Assembly (NCBI RefSeq): GCF_009766095.1
Contig: NZ_LMUD01000007.1
Location: forward strand, 86,809-150,808
Length of the DNA stretch: 64,000 nucleotides
DNA from: Granulicella sp. S190
Lineage (GTDB): Bacteria > Acidobacteriota > Terriglobia > Terriglobales > Acidobacteriaceae
Direction: 5' to 3'
Each line of letters starts with the position of its first letter. The first letter of the stretch is position 1. The notes beneath the pieces were generated by a model. That model was not told where the DNA came from. It saw nothing but the letters and a program-made list of their open reading frames with translations, and made no database searches. The position numbers and the translations under genes were made by a program. Shown here one piece after another: positions 1 through 7,463 of this stretch.

Positions 1-126
1 GGATCTGCGGTTGTCGTTGCACTTGCTGTTGCTGTTGCTGTTGCACTTGCTGTTGCTGTTGCTGTTGCTGTTGCACTTGCTGTTGCTGTTGCCTGTCCTT
101 TTGGTTGTCATCCCGTAGGGATCTGC
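1..126. repeat. TTGCTG/TTGCAC short tandem repeats ending in a dispersed 22-bp element
   Basis: Bases 10-100 are made almost entirely of TTGCTG and TTGCAC hexamers. They end in a copy of the dispersed element with core TCATCCCGTAGGGATCTG (105-126). A truncated copy (GGATCTGC) opens the window at 1-8. The element contains the small inverted repeat ATCCC-GTA-GGGAT. Other copies lie at 3220-3241, 3316-3337 and 27452-27473, always outside genes and always beside T/G-rich CTGTTG-type repeats. Reading frames through it give only low-complexity Leu/Val or Asn/Gln strings, so I treat it as non-coding. Confidence 0.8.
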
Positions 127-164
127 TGTTATTGTTCCTGGCCCCCAAGCACCACTCTCAGAAC

Positions 165-911
165 GTGCACCCCTACCTCCTCCACTCCGGCCATCTCCTC
201 CTTCCCACCTTCGGTGTCCTCGCCGCGGTCGGACTCATGGCTGCTCTCTCCCTAAGCCTCCGCACTGCCTCCATCGTCTCCCTCAACCCCGATAGACTCT
301 GGGACGCCGGCCTCTTCACCCTCCTCTCCGGCTTCGCCCTCTCCCGCATCCTCCTCATCGCCGGCAATCTCCACAACTTCCTCGCCTACCCCATCCTCCT
401 CTTGATGGTCCCCTCCCTCACCCCGTCCGGCATCCTCCTCACCCTCCTCGCAACCCTGATCTACCTCTGTCTTCGCCACCTTCCCCTCCTCGACACGCTC
501 GACGCCTGGGCCCCATGCGCCACCCTCCTCTGGGCCTTCCTCGCCCTCGGCCATCTCGCCGAAGGCAGCGACGCCGGCCTCCCCACCGCTCTCCCTTGGG
601 GTCTGCGCATCCCACCGAGCCAAATCCATCTCCACCCAGTCCCGCTCTACGCCGCCATCATGGCCGCAGTCCTCACGCTCCTCCTCTTCAAGCAACTCCC
701 GCATCGCCGCCAGCCCGGAAACACCTTCGCCCTCGCCCTCGCCGCAACCGGTCTCATTCAGTTCCTCCTCACCTTCTTCCGCCAGCCCTACCCCTATACC
801 GCATCCACCTTCGCCCTCCTCGACCCCATCCAGTGGATCGCTCTCGGTATGATTGCTACAGCAGGCCTCCTCGCGCTGCTGCCAAGAAAGCTGGTCACCT
901 ATGCCGTCTAA
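165..911 (+). CDS. Divergent prolipoprotein diacylglyceryl transferase (Lgt) family membrane protein
   Basis: This is a 248-residue polytopic membrane protein. The GTG at 165 is chosen because translation from there begins VHPYLLHSGHLLLPTFGVLA, matching the usual Lgt opening (MHP..., then a glycine-rich first helix). The longer frame to 105 only runs through the intergenic repeat. Lgt transfers diacylglycerol from phosphatidylglycerol to the lipobox cysteine of prolipoproteins in the inner membrane. Lgt-like traits seen are a helix with WDAGLF, an LPTALPWGLRI stretch and HPVPLYAAI, corresponding to the usual PWG and HP.QLYE motifs. The highly conserved RxGNFxNGE signature appears degraded (ALGHLAEGSDAG), so this may be a paralogue of changed activity. 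The stop overlaps the next start by 11 bases, implying translational coupling with the pseudouridine synthase. Confidence 0.7.
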   Translation: MHPYLLHSGHLLLPTFGVLAAVGLMAALSLSLRTASIVSLNPDRLWDAGLFTLLSGFALSRILLIAGNLHNFLAYPILLLMVPSLTPSGILLTLLATLIYLCLRHLPLLDTLDAWAPCATLLWAFLALGHLAEGSDAGLPTALPWGLRIPPSQIHLHPVPLYAAIMAAVLTLLLFKQLPHRRQPGNTFALALAATGLIQFLLTFFRQPYPYTASTFALLDPIQWIALGMIATAGLLALLPRKLVTYAV

Positions 912-2034
912 GAACATGCTCCCCAAGGGCCAGCGCCGCCACACCGTAAAACCCGAGTACCGCGCCACCCGCGGCGTAGAAGAGCTCCCACCGCCCCCCG
1001 TTCCCGTCCTCGAATTCGACGAACCCGAAGAAGACTCCGACGCACCGGCCATCCGCACCTTCGTAGCCGACCCCGCCGCCGCCAACCTCCGCCTCGATCT
1101 CTACCTCGCCCAGGCCCTCCCCGACATCAGCCGTGCCCGCGTCCAGCTCCTCATCGAATCCGGTCAGGTCCGCGTCGACGGCCAACCCGCCAAGACCAAG
1201 CAAAAACTCCACGGCGGCGAGTCCATCGAGATCGAAGGCTCCCCGCGCCCCGAGCCTCTCCACGCCGTTCCCGAGGACATTCCCCTTCACATCCTCCACG
1301 AAGACAAGTACCTCGCCGTCATCAACAAGCCCGCGGGCATGATGGTCCACGCAGGCTCTGGCGCGACCGATGACGCCCGCAATCGCGGCACCCTCGTCAA
1401 CGCTCTCCTCTTCCACTTCGCAAAGCTCTCCGACGTCGGCGGTGACCTCCGCCCCGGCATCGTCCACCGCCTCGACAAGCTCACCAGCGGCCTCATCCTC
1501 GTCGCCAAAGACGACAGCACCCACCGCAAACTCGGCGACATGTTCTCCCGCCGCCAGGTCACCAAGACCTACCTGGCGCTCCTCCACGGCCACCTCAAAA
1601 AAGACGACGCCACCGTCAACCTTCCCATCGCCCGCGATCTCATCCGCCGCACCCGCATGACCACACGCCGCGGTATCTCCGATCCAGCCGCCCGCACCGC
1701 CGTCTCCCACTTCCACGTCGTCGAGCGCATCACTACCCCCTACGGCCCCTTCACCCTCGTCGAGGTCCGCATCGAAACCGGCCGCACCCACCAGATCCGC
1801 GTCCACGCCCAGTCCCTCGGTCACCCGGTCGTCGGCGACACTCTCTACGGCGCCCCGCACCTCATCCCAGGCCTCGATCCTGCCCTGAACCTCGAGCGAA
1901 ACTTCCTCCACGCCGCCCATCTCTCCTTCGCCCACCCGCAGACCGGCAAGCCAATGGATCTTGAAGCTCCGCTCCCCACTGAACTCGAGACGTTTTTGCA
2001 AGCAATTCGCGCCAATTCGTCTTCTATTGAGTAG
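901..2034 (+). CDS. RluA-family 23S rRNA/tRNA pseudouridine synthase
   Basis: This 377-residue RluA-family enzyme isomerises specific uridines to pseudouridine in rRNA or tRNA. An N-terminal S4 RNA-binding domain is visible (LRLDLYLAQALPDISRARVQ and onward to VRVDGQPAK). The catalytic motif follows as GIVHRLDKLTSGL, with the invariant Asp in HRLD. The family's C-terminal RTHQIRVHAQSLGHPVVGD block is also present. The S4 domain and motif order favour the RluD/RluC/RluB-like RluA branch, but the exact target uridine cannot be read from sequence. The ATG at 901 lies inside the end of the preceding Lgt-like gene, so the two are probably co-translated. Upstream in-frame codons back to 853 belong to the overlapping frame. 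Confidence 0.88.
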   Translation: MPSKNMLPKGQRRHTVKPEYRATRGVEELPPPPVPVLEFDEPEEDSDAPAIRTFVADPAAANLRLDLYLAQALPDISRARVQLLIESGQVRVDGQPAKTKQKLHGGESIEIEGSPRPEPLHAVPEDIPLHILHEDKYLAVINKPAGMMVHAGSGATDDARNRGTLVNALLFHFAKLSDVGGDLRPGIVHRLDKLTSGLILVAKDDSTHRKLGDMFSRRQVTKTYLALLHGHLKKDDATVNLPIARDLIRRTRMTTRRGISDPAARTAVSHFHVVERITTPYGPFTLVEVRIETGRTHQIRVHAQSLGHPVVGDTLYGAPHLIPGLDPALNLERNFLHAAHLSFAHPQTGKPMDLEAPLPTELETFLQAIRANSSSIE

Positions 2035-2062
2035 AATCATCCGAGTGACCGCAACCCTACGA

Positions 2063-3115
2063 ATGAACCGCCTCCCCGTGTCGAAAGCCCCGATCTTCCT
2101 GCTCTCTCTTCTACTCGCCGGCGTGCCCCTTCGTGCCCAGATCTCGTCACCGCCCGCCGCGACGCCCGCCGTAGCCCCGGCACTCCCTCAGGCACAAACT
2201 CCCACGCCCGCGCAGACCCCCACCCCAGCCGCCGGCCAGTCCAATCAGCAGGGAAGCCCGCAGGTGAATGAGCCCGTCACCACCCTCCAGGTCCAGGTCA
2301 ACGAAGTCAATCTCATCTTCACCGTCACCGACAAGCACGGCAAGTTCATCACCGGCCTCAAGCGCGAAAACTTCGGTCTCCTCGACGATGGCCGTCCTCC
2401 CCTCGCCGTCCTCCGCTTCACCCAGCAGACCAATCTACCCCTGCGCGTCGGCATCATGCTCGACACCTCCAGCTCCATCCGTCAGCGCTTCCAGTTCGAG
2501 CAGGACTCCGCCATCGAGTTCCTCCTCCAGATCCTCCACCTCAACGACCGCGCCTTCGTCGAGGGCTTCGACATCGAAACCGACGTCGCCCAGGACTTCA
2601 CCAACAACGTCGACCTCCTCAACCAGGGCATCCGCAAGCTGCGTCCCGGCGGCGGTACCGCCCTCTTCGACGCTCTCTACAAGACCTGCAAAGATGAGAT
2701 GCTTCCGCTCCAGGAGACCGGAGCCGTCCGCCGCGCCCTCATCCTCGTCTCCGACGGTGACGACAACTACTCCCGCGTCCAGGAGTCCGACGCCATCAAG
2801 ATGTGCCAGCGCGCCGACACCATCGTCTACACCATCAGCACCAACATCAGCCCCAGCAAAGACAAGGGCGACGACGTCCTCAAGGCCATCTCCGACGCTA
2901 CTGGCGGCCAGGCCTTCTACCCGGTCAAGCTTGAAGACGTAGCCATCGGCTTCCGCAACATCGAAGAAGAGCTCCGCAGTCAGTACCACCTCGTCTACCG
3001 TCCCGCCGACCTCAAGATGGACGGCTCCTTCCGCACCATCTACCTCCAGGCCAACGACCCCCGCTACAAGGTCCGCGCGCAAAAGGGCTACTTCTCCCCC
3101 CGCCCACCCCAGTAA
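2063..3115 (+). CDS. Secreted VWFA-related domain protein
   Basis: This 350-residue exported protein belongs to the 'VWFA-related' family expanded in Acidobacteria. The ATG at 2063 gives a clean signal peptide (MNRLPVSKAP, hydrophobic core, cleavage after LRAQ). A Pro/Ala/Gln-rich linker follows. The conserved entry segment VNLIFTVTDKHGKFITGL with ENFGLLDDG comes next, then a von Willebrand A fold with an intact MIDAS start (DTSSS), PGGGTALFDAL and ALILVSDGDDNYS. The C terminus ends in the family's RSQYHLVYRP and KGYFSPR blocks. The molecular role of these proteins is unknown; adhesion or protein-protein interaction at the cell envelope is inferred from the fold. It starts 28 bases after the pseudouridine synthase on the same strand. 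Confidence 0.88.
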   Translation: MNRLPVSKAPIFLLSLLLAGVPLRAQISSPPAATPAVAPALPQAQTPTPAQTPTPAAGQSNQQGSPQVNEPVTTLQVQVNEVNLIFTVTDKHGKFITGLKRENFGLLDDGRPPLAVLRFTQQTNLPLRVGIMLDTSSSIRQRFQFEQDSAIEFLLQILHLNDRAFVEGFDIETDVAQDFTNNVDLLNQGIRKLRPGGGTALFDALYKTCKDEMLPLQETGAVRRALILVSDGDDNYSRVQESDAIKMCQRADTIVYTISTNISPSKDKGDDVLKAISDATGGQAFYPVKLEDVAIGFRNIEEELRSQYHLVYRPADLKMDGSFRTIYLQANDPRYKVRAQKGYFSPRPPQ

Positions 3116-3140
3116 TCGCACCCACTGCTCTTCCCATCGT

Positions 3141-3337
3141 CGCGTGTCCCTGTCGTTGCGCTGTCGCTGTTGTTGCCTGTCCTTGCCGTTGACTGTCCCT
3201 GTTGTTGCCTGTCCTTTTGTTGTCATCCCGTAGGGATCTGCGGTTGTCCTTGTTGTTGCCGGTCCCTGTTGTTGCCTGTCCTTGTTGTTGCCTATCGCCG
3301 TTGCCCGCCCTTTTGTTGTCATCCCGCAGGGATCTGC
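3141..3337. repeat. Intergenic T/G-rich repeats with two copies of the 22-bp element
   Basis: The gap between the VWFA gene and the next exported protein is filled by imperfect repeats of TGTTGTTGCCTGTCC type. It carries two copies of the dispersed element, at 3220-3241 and, with one base changed (CCCGCAGGG), at 3316-3337. The open frames seen here on both strands are repetitive and have no credible start or codon bias. I see no promoter or terminator I would defend. Confidence 0.8.
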
Positions 3338-3448
3338 TTTTCCCCCACCACCGCCTCCAACTTGCACCCATCCGCCAAATAGGCAAATAATGCATTCAGC
3401 GGAGAACTCCCCGCAAAAATCCGGGTCCAATCAATCAGGGAGACATCC

Positions 3449-4036
3449 ATGAAACTGCGTCCCGTCCTCTTCGCCTTAGCCCTCTCCGCCGCTGTCGCCA
3501 TCGCGCAGCCTCCAGCCGGCCCGCCGCCGCCCCCGCCGTTCGACATCCAGGGCGCGCTCATGAACCTGGCCGACCAGCCCGCCACCCACACCTCCTTCAG
3601 CTTCGACCGCTCCGAGCTCCAACTCGCCCAGAACCTGCTCGCCTCGAACGGCCTGGACGCGAACCACGCCGCCGCCGCCCTCAACGGCATCTCGGTCGAT
3701 AACTATCGCTACCCCCGCCCGGCCTTCTACACCCCCGAGACCATGGGAGCCATCATCGCCTCCTACAACGCCGCCGGCTGGAAGCACCTCGTCAACGCCA
3801 ACCAGAATCCCGCCAACACCGCACAGCCCCGCAACACCGTCACCGATCTCTGGCTGCACTATGCCGGGGCCGACATCACCGGCGTCACCGTCCTCAACCG
3901 CTCCCCCCGCGACATGAGCGTCATCCAGATCTCCTGCGAGCTGCGCCCCCTCGACCTCGTTCATCTCAGCGGCCACTTCGGCATCCCCAAGGTCGACCCC
4001 AACGCCGTCATGGTTCCCGCCGCTCCAGGCCGCTAA
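3449..4036 (+). CDS. Exported protein of unknown function
   Basis: This is a 195-residue protein that I do not recognise. The ATG at 3449 lies nine bases after a GGGAG ribosome site. It gives a typical signal peptide (MKLRPVLFALALSAAVAIAQ) followed by a proline run (PPAGPPPPPPF). The mature part is a single mixed alpha/beta region without cysteine pairs or metal motifs that I can identify. A block reading WLHYAGADITGVTVLNRSP looks like an ordered beta core. The protein is probably periplasmic or secreted. It stands alone between two gene-free stretches, so context gives no hint. Confidence 0.75.
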   Translation: MKLRPVLFALALSAAVAIAQPPAGPPPPPPFDIQGALMNLADQPATHTSFSFDRSELQLAQNLLASNGLDANHAAAALNGISVDNYRYPRPAFYTPETMGAIIASYNAAGWKHLVNANQNPANTAQPRNTVTDLWLHYAGADITGVTVLNRSPRDMSVIQISCELRPLDLVHLSGHFGIPKVDPNAVMVPAAPGR

Positions 4037-4303
4037 CCGCACAATCGTAGCCTCGTGCTGCGAAAACTTCAGCAGCCTTGCCCTGACGGCTTCTCGCCAT
4101 CTGGGAAGAATACGAGCCATCTCCTGCTTCGAAACCTCTGGACTAAGTGAAGGTATACGTAAGGTTACAGATAATTATTATTTTTAAAATACGCCGATCC
4201 CTGTAACGTTTCGCTCTCCCCCTACTCCCATACAGCACACGCCTTCTGAGGCCCAACACAACGCGAACCGATGTGTGCGGTTTAGAGAAGGCAGGAGAAC
4301 CAA

Positions 4304-5740
4304 ATGTCAATTGACGTTCGCACCAGTCCCTTCCTCAAAGAGGAAGAAAGTAGAAGTGCGGCAAAATTGCGCCGCATCGCCTCCCCCCGAACCGTCGTTA
4401 TGCTCAGCACGTTAGCTCTTGGAGCTTGGTCCTCCCCCTTCACCCTGGCACAAGCCGCTCCTCAAGCCCCGGCCCCTGTCATCGCTGCACCCGTCTCTCC
4501 GGAAGTCCTAAGTCTGCATGCTTCGGTAAAACGAGCCGTCGCCAAGCCCAATGCGAACGCAGCCGCTGCCTTCTCTGCGGCCGCTGCCTCTTCAGGCTTC
4601 AACACTGATCAGGGTCCTGGCCCCGGAGCCATCGGTCCCGGCCCGGGCTGCGACCTCTTTCCTGCCCCCGCCAGTACCGGTGCTGCGGTAGGTCTGTCCT
4701 ACTTTGGGCCCTCCCCCTCCTCTGTCAACTCCAGCTTAGTCGGTCCCGTGCAACTGCTCAACTCAGGGACCGTTGACGACCAGAACGCCACCGTCACCCT
4801 GCCGCTTTACAAAGGGACACTCAAAGGCACCAACAAGACCGTTTGGTACATCCTGACCGACGTCTCCGATCAGGGAGTAGCCAATGAGCTTGGTCTGAAC
4901 TACTCCGCCAAGCTCAGCTTCGCAGCAAACGGAGCACGCACCGGAACCCTCGATAAAGAGGGAAATATCGTCTTCGACAAGGGAACTGTTGACTACTCCC
5001 CGGTACGCAAGATCGTTCCCGGTCCCACCGGCTCCGAATTCCCACCGAAGTCCTTTGCTCCCGGTGCCATTGGCGACAAAAACTACAGCCCCTACGTCAG
5101 ACTCACCAACGCCGGCGGCGTCATCTATAACGCACCTATGATCGCCTTTGACGTTGATGCTTCCAAGATCAACTTCCCCAACGGCAACGTCGACTACTCT
5201 ATCGTCCACGATGAGGTCGTAGCCATCGATCCCATCAAGATGACCGTCACCATCAATCTCATCAACGGCTTCAGCTTCGGCCGCCCCGTCTGGTACATCT
5301 CCATGGACTCCAGCCAGGAGCTACCCGCAGCCATCGAGCACAATACCTACGCCCCGCTCATGGCAAGCCTGCAGCTTGGTGACGATGACAGCTTCGGCAG
5401 CCCCATCGAGCGAATCTTCATCGCCACGAACGGACCGGAGTCCGGACAATGCAACAACCCCCTTCGTCAGGGACTCGACCCCGATCTGAACGACGGCCAC
5501 AGACCCAACAACGTCCTCGGCGGTATTCCAACTATCGCTCTCGACTACAGCCCTGCCTGGGACGCTCAGCTCTACGAGTGGACCCAAAGCGCAATCGATA
5601 AGGGATTCCGTGGCCAGATGCGCGAGGAGTTCCAGATCCTTACCTTCGTTCAGGACGGTCTGATCACCGCACCCGGCGGTGCCGCATTCGGCAGCTCGGG
5701 CTTCGCGATCAACTGCCCTATCGTTCAACGACTCGACTAA
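4304..5740 (+). CDS. Large exported protein of unknown function
   Basis: This is a 478-residue protein. The ATG at 4304 follows an AGGAG site at 4293-4297. The long N-terminal segment is charged, then hydrophobic (VVMLSTLALGAWSSPFTLA), ending in an Ala/Pro-rich stretch, consistent with an extended signal peptide of about 50 residues. The mature protein has Gly/Pro repeats (GPGPGAIGPGPG), two cysteines near the ends, and a long beta-rich body with repeated NATVTLPLYKG and TVWYILTDVSDQG type strands. Similar proteins are known in Acidobacteria and Proteobacteria without assigned function. It is followed by a strong hairpin and appears to be a single-gene unit with a 267-bp AT-rich leader region upstream (about 4140-4200). 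Confidence 0.8.
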   Translation: MSIDVRTSPFLKEEESRSAAKLRRIASPRTVVMLSTLALGAWSSPFTLAQAAPQAPAPVIAAPVSPEVLSLHASVKRAVAKPNANAAAAFSAAAASSGFNTDQGPGPGAIGPGPGCDLFPAPASTGAAVGLSYFGPSPSSVNSSLVGPVQLLNSGTVDDQNATVTLPLYKGTLKGTNKTVWYILTDVSDQGVANELGLNYSAKLSFAANGARTGTLDKEGNIVFDKGTVDYSPVRKIVPGPTGSEFPPKSFAPGAIGDKNYSPYVRLTNAGGVIYNAPMIAFDVDASKINFPNGNVDYSIVHDEVVAIDPIKMTVTINLINGFSFGRPVWYISMDSSQELPAAIEHNTYAPLMASLQLGDDDSFGSPIERIFIATNGPESGQCNNPLRQGLDPDLNDGHRPNNVLGGIPTIALDYSPAWDAQLYEWTQSAIDKGFRGQMREEFQILTFVQDGLITAPGGAAFGSSGFAINCPIVQRLD

Positions 5741-5765
5741 CACCGCAGCCCTCCCCCGTCACAGC

Positions 5766-5798
5766 GCTCGTCAAGGTACAACTCGTACCTTGGCGAGC
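5766..5798 (+). terminator. Strong hairpin after the exported-protein gene
   Basis: A 14-bp stem (GCTCGTCAAGGTAC pairing with GTACCTTGGCGAGC, one G-U pair) closes a 5-base loop, 26 bases after the stop codon. No long U tract follows, only CACTTTAA, so termination is likely but not proven. Confidence 0.6.
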
Positions 5799-5826
5799 AT
5801 TGCACTTTAAAACATCCGCATACTGA

Positions 5827-6084
5827 CTCGACTCCAACCCTTTCACCGGCTGTAGAAAGACGGCCGGTGCGTTATCGCGTCTCAGTCTTCCTGCGCCAAA
5901 CTCCGGTCCCCGGAGACAACCCACCACCGCCACTCCAGAACGCTCCGGCTTCCACATCGGAACCTTCCGTGCCAGCAGCCTCGAAACCATCGCCGTCAGC
6001 GACGTGGAGCCCCACCGCCTCTCCGATCTCTTCAACCTGCTCGAACGAGTCCAGACACAGACCGCCCCGTCCCCAATGGACTAA
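5827..6084 (+). pseudogene. Remnant of a small gene lacking a start codon
   Basis: The frame ending in a stop at 6082-6084 shows genuine codon bias over its last 45 codons. It encodes a structured C terminus (GFHIGTFRASSLETIAVSDV, then EPHRLSDLFNLLERV). The same frame runs back to a TGA at 5824-5826 without any ATG, GTG or TTG. The upstream part codes a proline/arginine string with weak codon bias. A GTG-initiated frame beginning at 5867 lies in another phase and could be the original 5' end if an indel occurred near 5920-5940. I do not recognise the family. It may also be a real gene with an unusual start. Confidence 0.4.
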
Positions 6085-6297
6085 CAACGGCTCTTCGCTA
6101 ATCATGTCAAGCCCCGACGCAGGCCAAACCCACGCCAATCGCTCACATTCGCATGGCGTATCAGTTAGGCTCGGCTTCTACAATTAAGAAGGTGATAGAA
6201 AATGGCCTTGGCATCCGCCCGGGCTCTTCATTTTGAGAGGGAGGGAAAGATGTAACCCATTCATTCTAAATATTTTGTGCGTAAAATATCTGGAATC

Positions 6298-6380
6298 AAT
6301 ATTTTGCAGACAGCTATTGTCCGCAGGTCTATGATTCCATTCAGTTTACGTCCAAAATACCCTGGAGGAGGGAGGGGGTA
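6298..6380. repeat. Diverged dispersed repeat with G-rich end, copy A
   Basis: It begins with AATATTTT (6298) and ends with CCAAAATACCCTGGAGGAGG and a run of G. Copy B at 49552-49634 has AATATTTT and CCAAAATACC separated by exactly the same 54 bases, with about half of the intervening bases matching and the same G-rich tail. The flanks (6189-6403) are AT-rich and hold no gene that I can support. Confidence 0.6.
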
Positions 6381-6403
6381 CTCTTCGAAAGGTACTCGGA
6401 GGC

Positions 6404-7444
6404 CTAAAACCCGTACTGCTCCACCCGCCGCAGCAGATCGAGCTTCCGCTCCGGCGGCAAGAAGCTGGCCTCCACCGCATTCGCCGCCAGCTCCCGCATC
6501 TGCTCCAGCGAAAACTCGAACCGGCTCTGCACCAGCACATACTCCTCCAGCAGGTTGCTCCCGAACATCGGGGGATCGTCCGAATTGATCGTCACCATCA
6601 GCCCCGACTCGAAGTAAAGCTTCACCGGATGCTCGTCAAAGCTCTTGCAGCATCCCGTACGGATATTGCTGGTCACATTCAGCTCCAGCGGAATCTGCCG
6701 CTCCGCCAGAATCTCCAGCAACTCCGCGTCATGCTGCGCAGAGAGAGCATGCCCCACACGCTCCGCGCCGATATTAATCGCCGCCCAGATGCTCTCCGGC
6801 CCGATCGTCTCCCCCGCATGAGCCGTTAGCCGCAGGCCCGCCGCCTTCGCCTCCGCATACGAGTCGCGAAACAGGTCCGCACCCCCCCGCGCCTCATCCC
6901 CGCCGATACCAATCCCTATAATGCTCGGATAGATTCTGCGCAGCTCGGCCGCCTTGCGAAACACCTTCACGGCCTCCTCCGCCCCAAAGTGCCGCACCGC
7001 ATCGATCAGCCAATACACCGTAGTCCCAAAGTCCTTCTCGCCCCGCACCCGCCCACGCTCGATAGCCTCGACATAGGGCTCCACCTCGGCATTCTTCCAG
7101 TAGAAGATAATCCCGAACGAGATATACACCTCGGCATGGACCACCCCCTGCGCCGCCAGATCCCGAATCATGTTGTAAGTAATCAGTTCATAGTCATCCG
7201 GCCCCTTCAAACGCGCCGAAACCGCCTTGAACGAGTCCATGAAGCCCAGAAAATTTTCATACACGTAAAGCTTCTTCGCCGCCTCTGCCGTCAGCGGCTC
7301 CGCATCGTGCCGCTGGCTCAACTCCAGCAGCGTATCCAGCTGAATGGTTCCTTCGAGATGCAGATGCAGCTCAACCTTCGGCAGCCTGCGCAGCCACTCC
7401 ACCACATCGATCTCTGCATCCTGTTTGGTCTGCTTCCGGGCCAT
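6404..7444 (-). CDS. Adenosine deaminase family protein
   Basis: This 346-residue TIM-barrel amidohydrolase belongs to the adenosine/AMP deaminase family. The zinc-site motif PKVELHLHLEG is at residues 22-32. The catalytic HAGE comes in mid-protein, and the metal Asp pair appears in TINSDDPPMFG. The expected reaction is hydrolytic deamination of adenosine or deoxyadenosine to inosine. Relatives with the SDDP version also include adenine deaminases and aminodeoxyfutalosine deaminases of the futalosine menaquinone pathway, so the substrate stays open. The ATG at 7444 fits the family length (about 340). The gene lies 19 bases downstream of the permease on the same strand, and co-transcription is plausible. 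Confidence 0.85.
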   Translation of the reverse strand: MARKQTKQDAEIDVVEWLRRLPKVELHLHLEGTIQLDTLLELSQRHDAEPLTAEAAKKLYVYENFLGFMDSFKAVSARLKGPDDYELITYNMIRDLAAQGVVHAEVYISFGIIFYWKNAEVEPYVEAIERGRVRGEKDFGTTVYWLIDAVRHFGAEEAVKVFRKAAELRRIYPSIIGIGIGGDEARGGADLFRDSYAEAKAAGLRLTAHAGETIGPESIWAAINIGAERVGHALSAQHDAELLEILAERQIPLELNVTSNIRTGCCKSFDEHPVKLYFESGLMVTINSDDPPMFGSNLLEEYVLVQSRFEFSLEQMRELAANAVEASFLPPERKLDLLRRVEQYGF

Positions 7445-7463
7445 CTCTCTATCTTAGCTGCTC

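Noticed and set aside
10-100. Possible CRISPR array in the TTGCTG repeats
   Set aside because: Repeat units are only six bases, without spacers of constant length or nearby cas genes.
252-2040. Long minus-strand reading frames opposite the Lgt-like, RluA and VWFA genes
   Set aside because: They mirror plus-strand genes with recognised motifs, are Glu/Gly/Val-rich as expected from reversed C-ending codons, and have no ribosome sites or family matches.
3012-3395. Reading frames through the intergenic repeats between 3120 and 3400
   Set aside because: Products are repetitive strings produced by short tandem repeats, with no codon bias or start signal.
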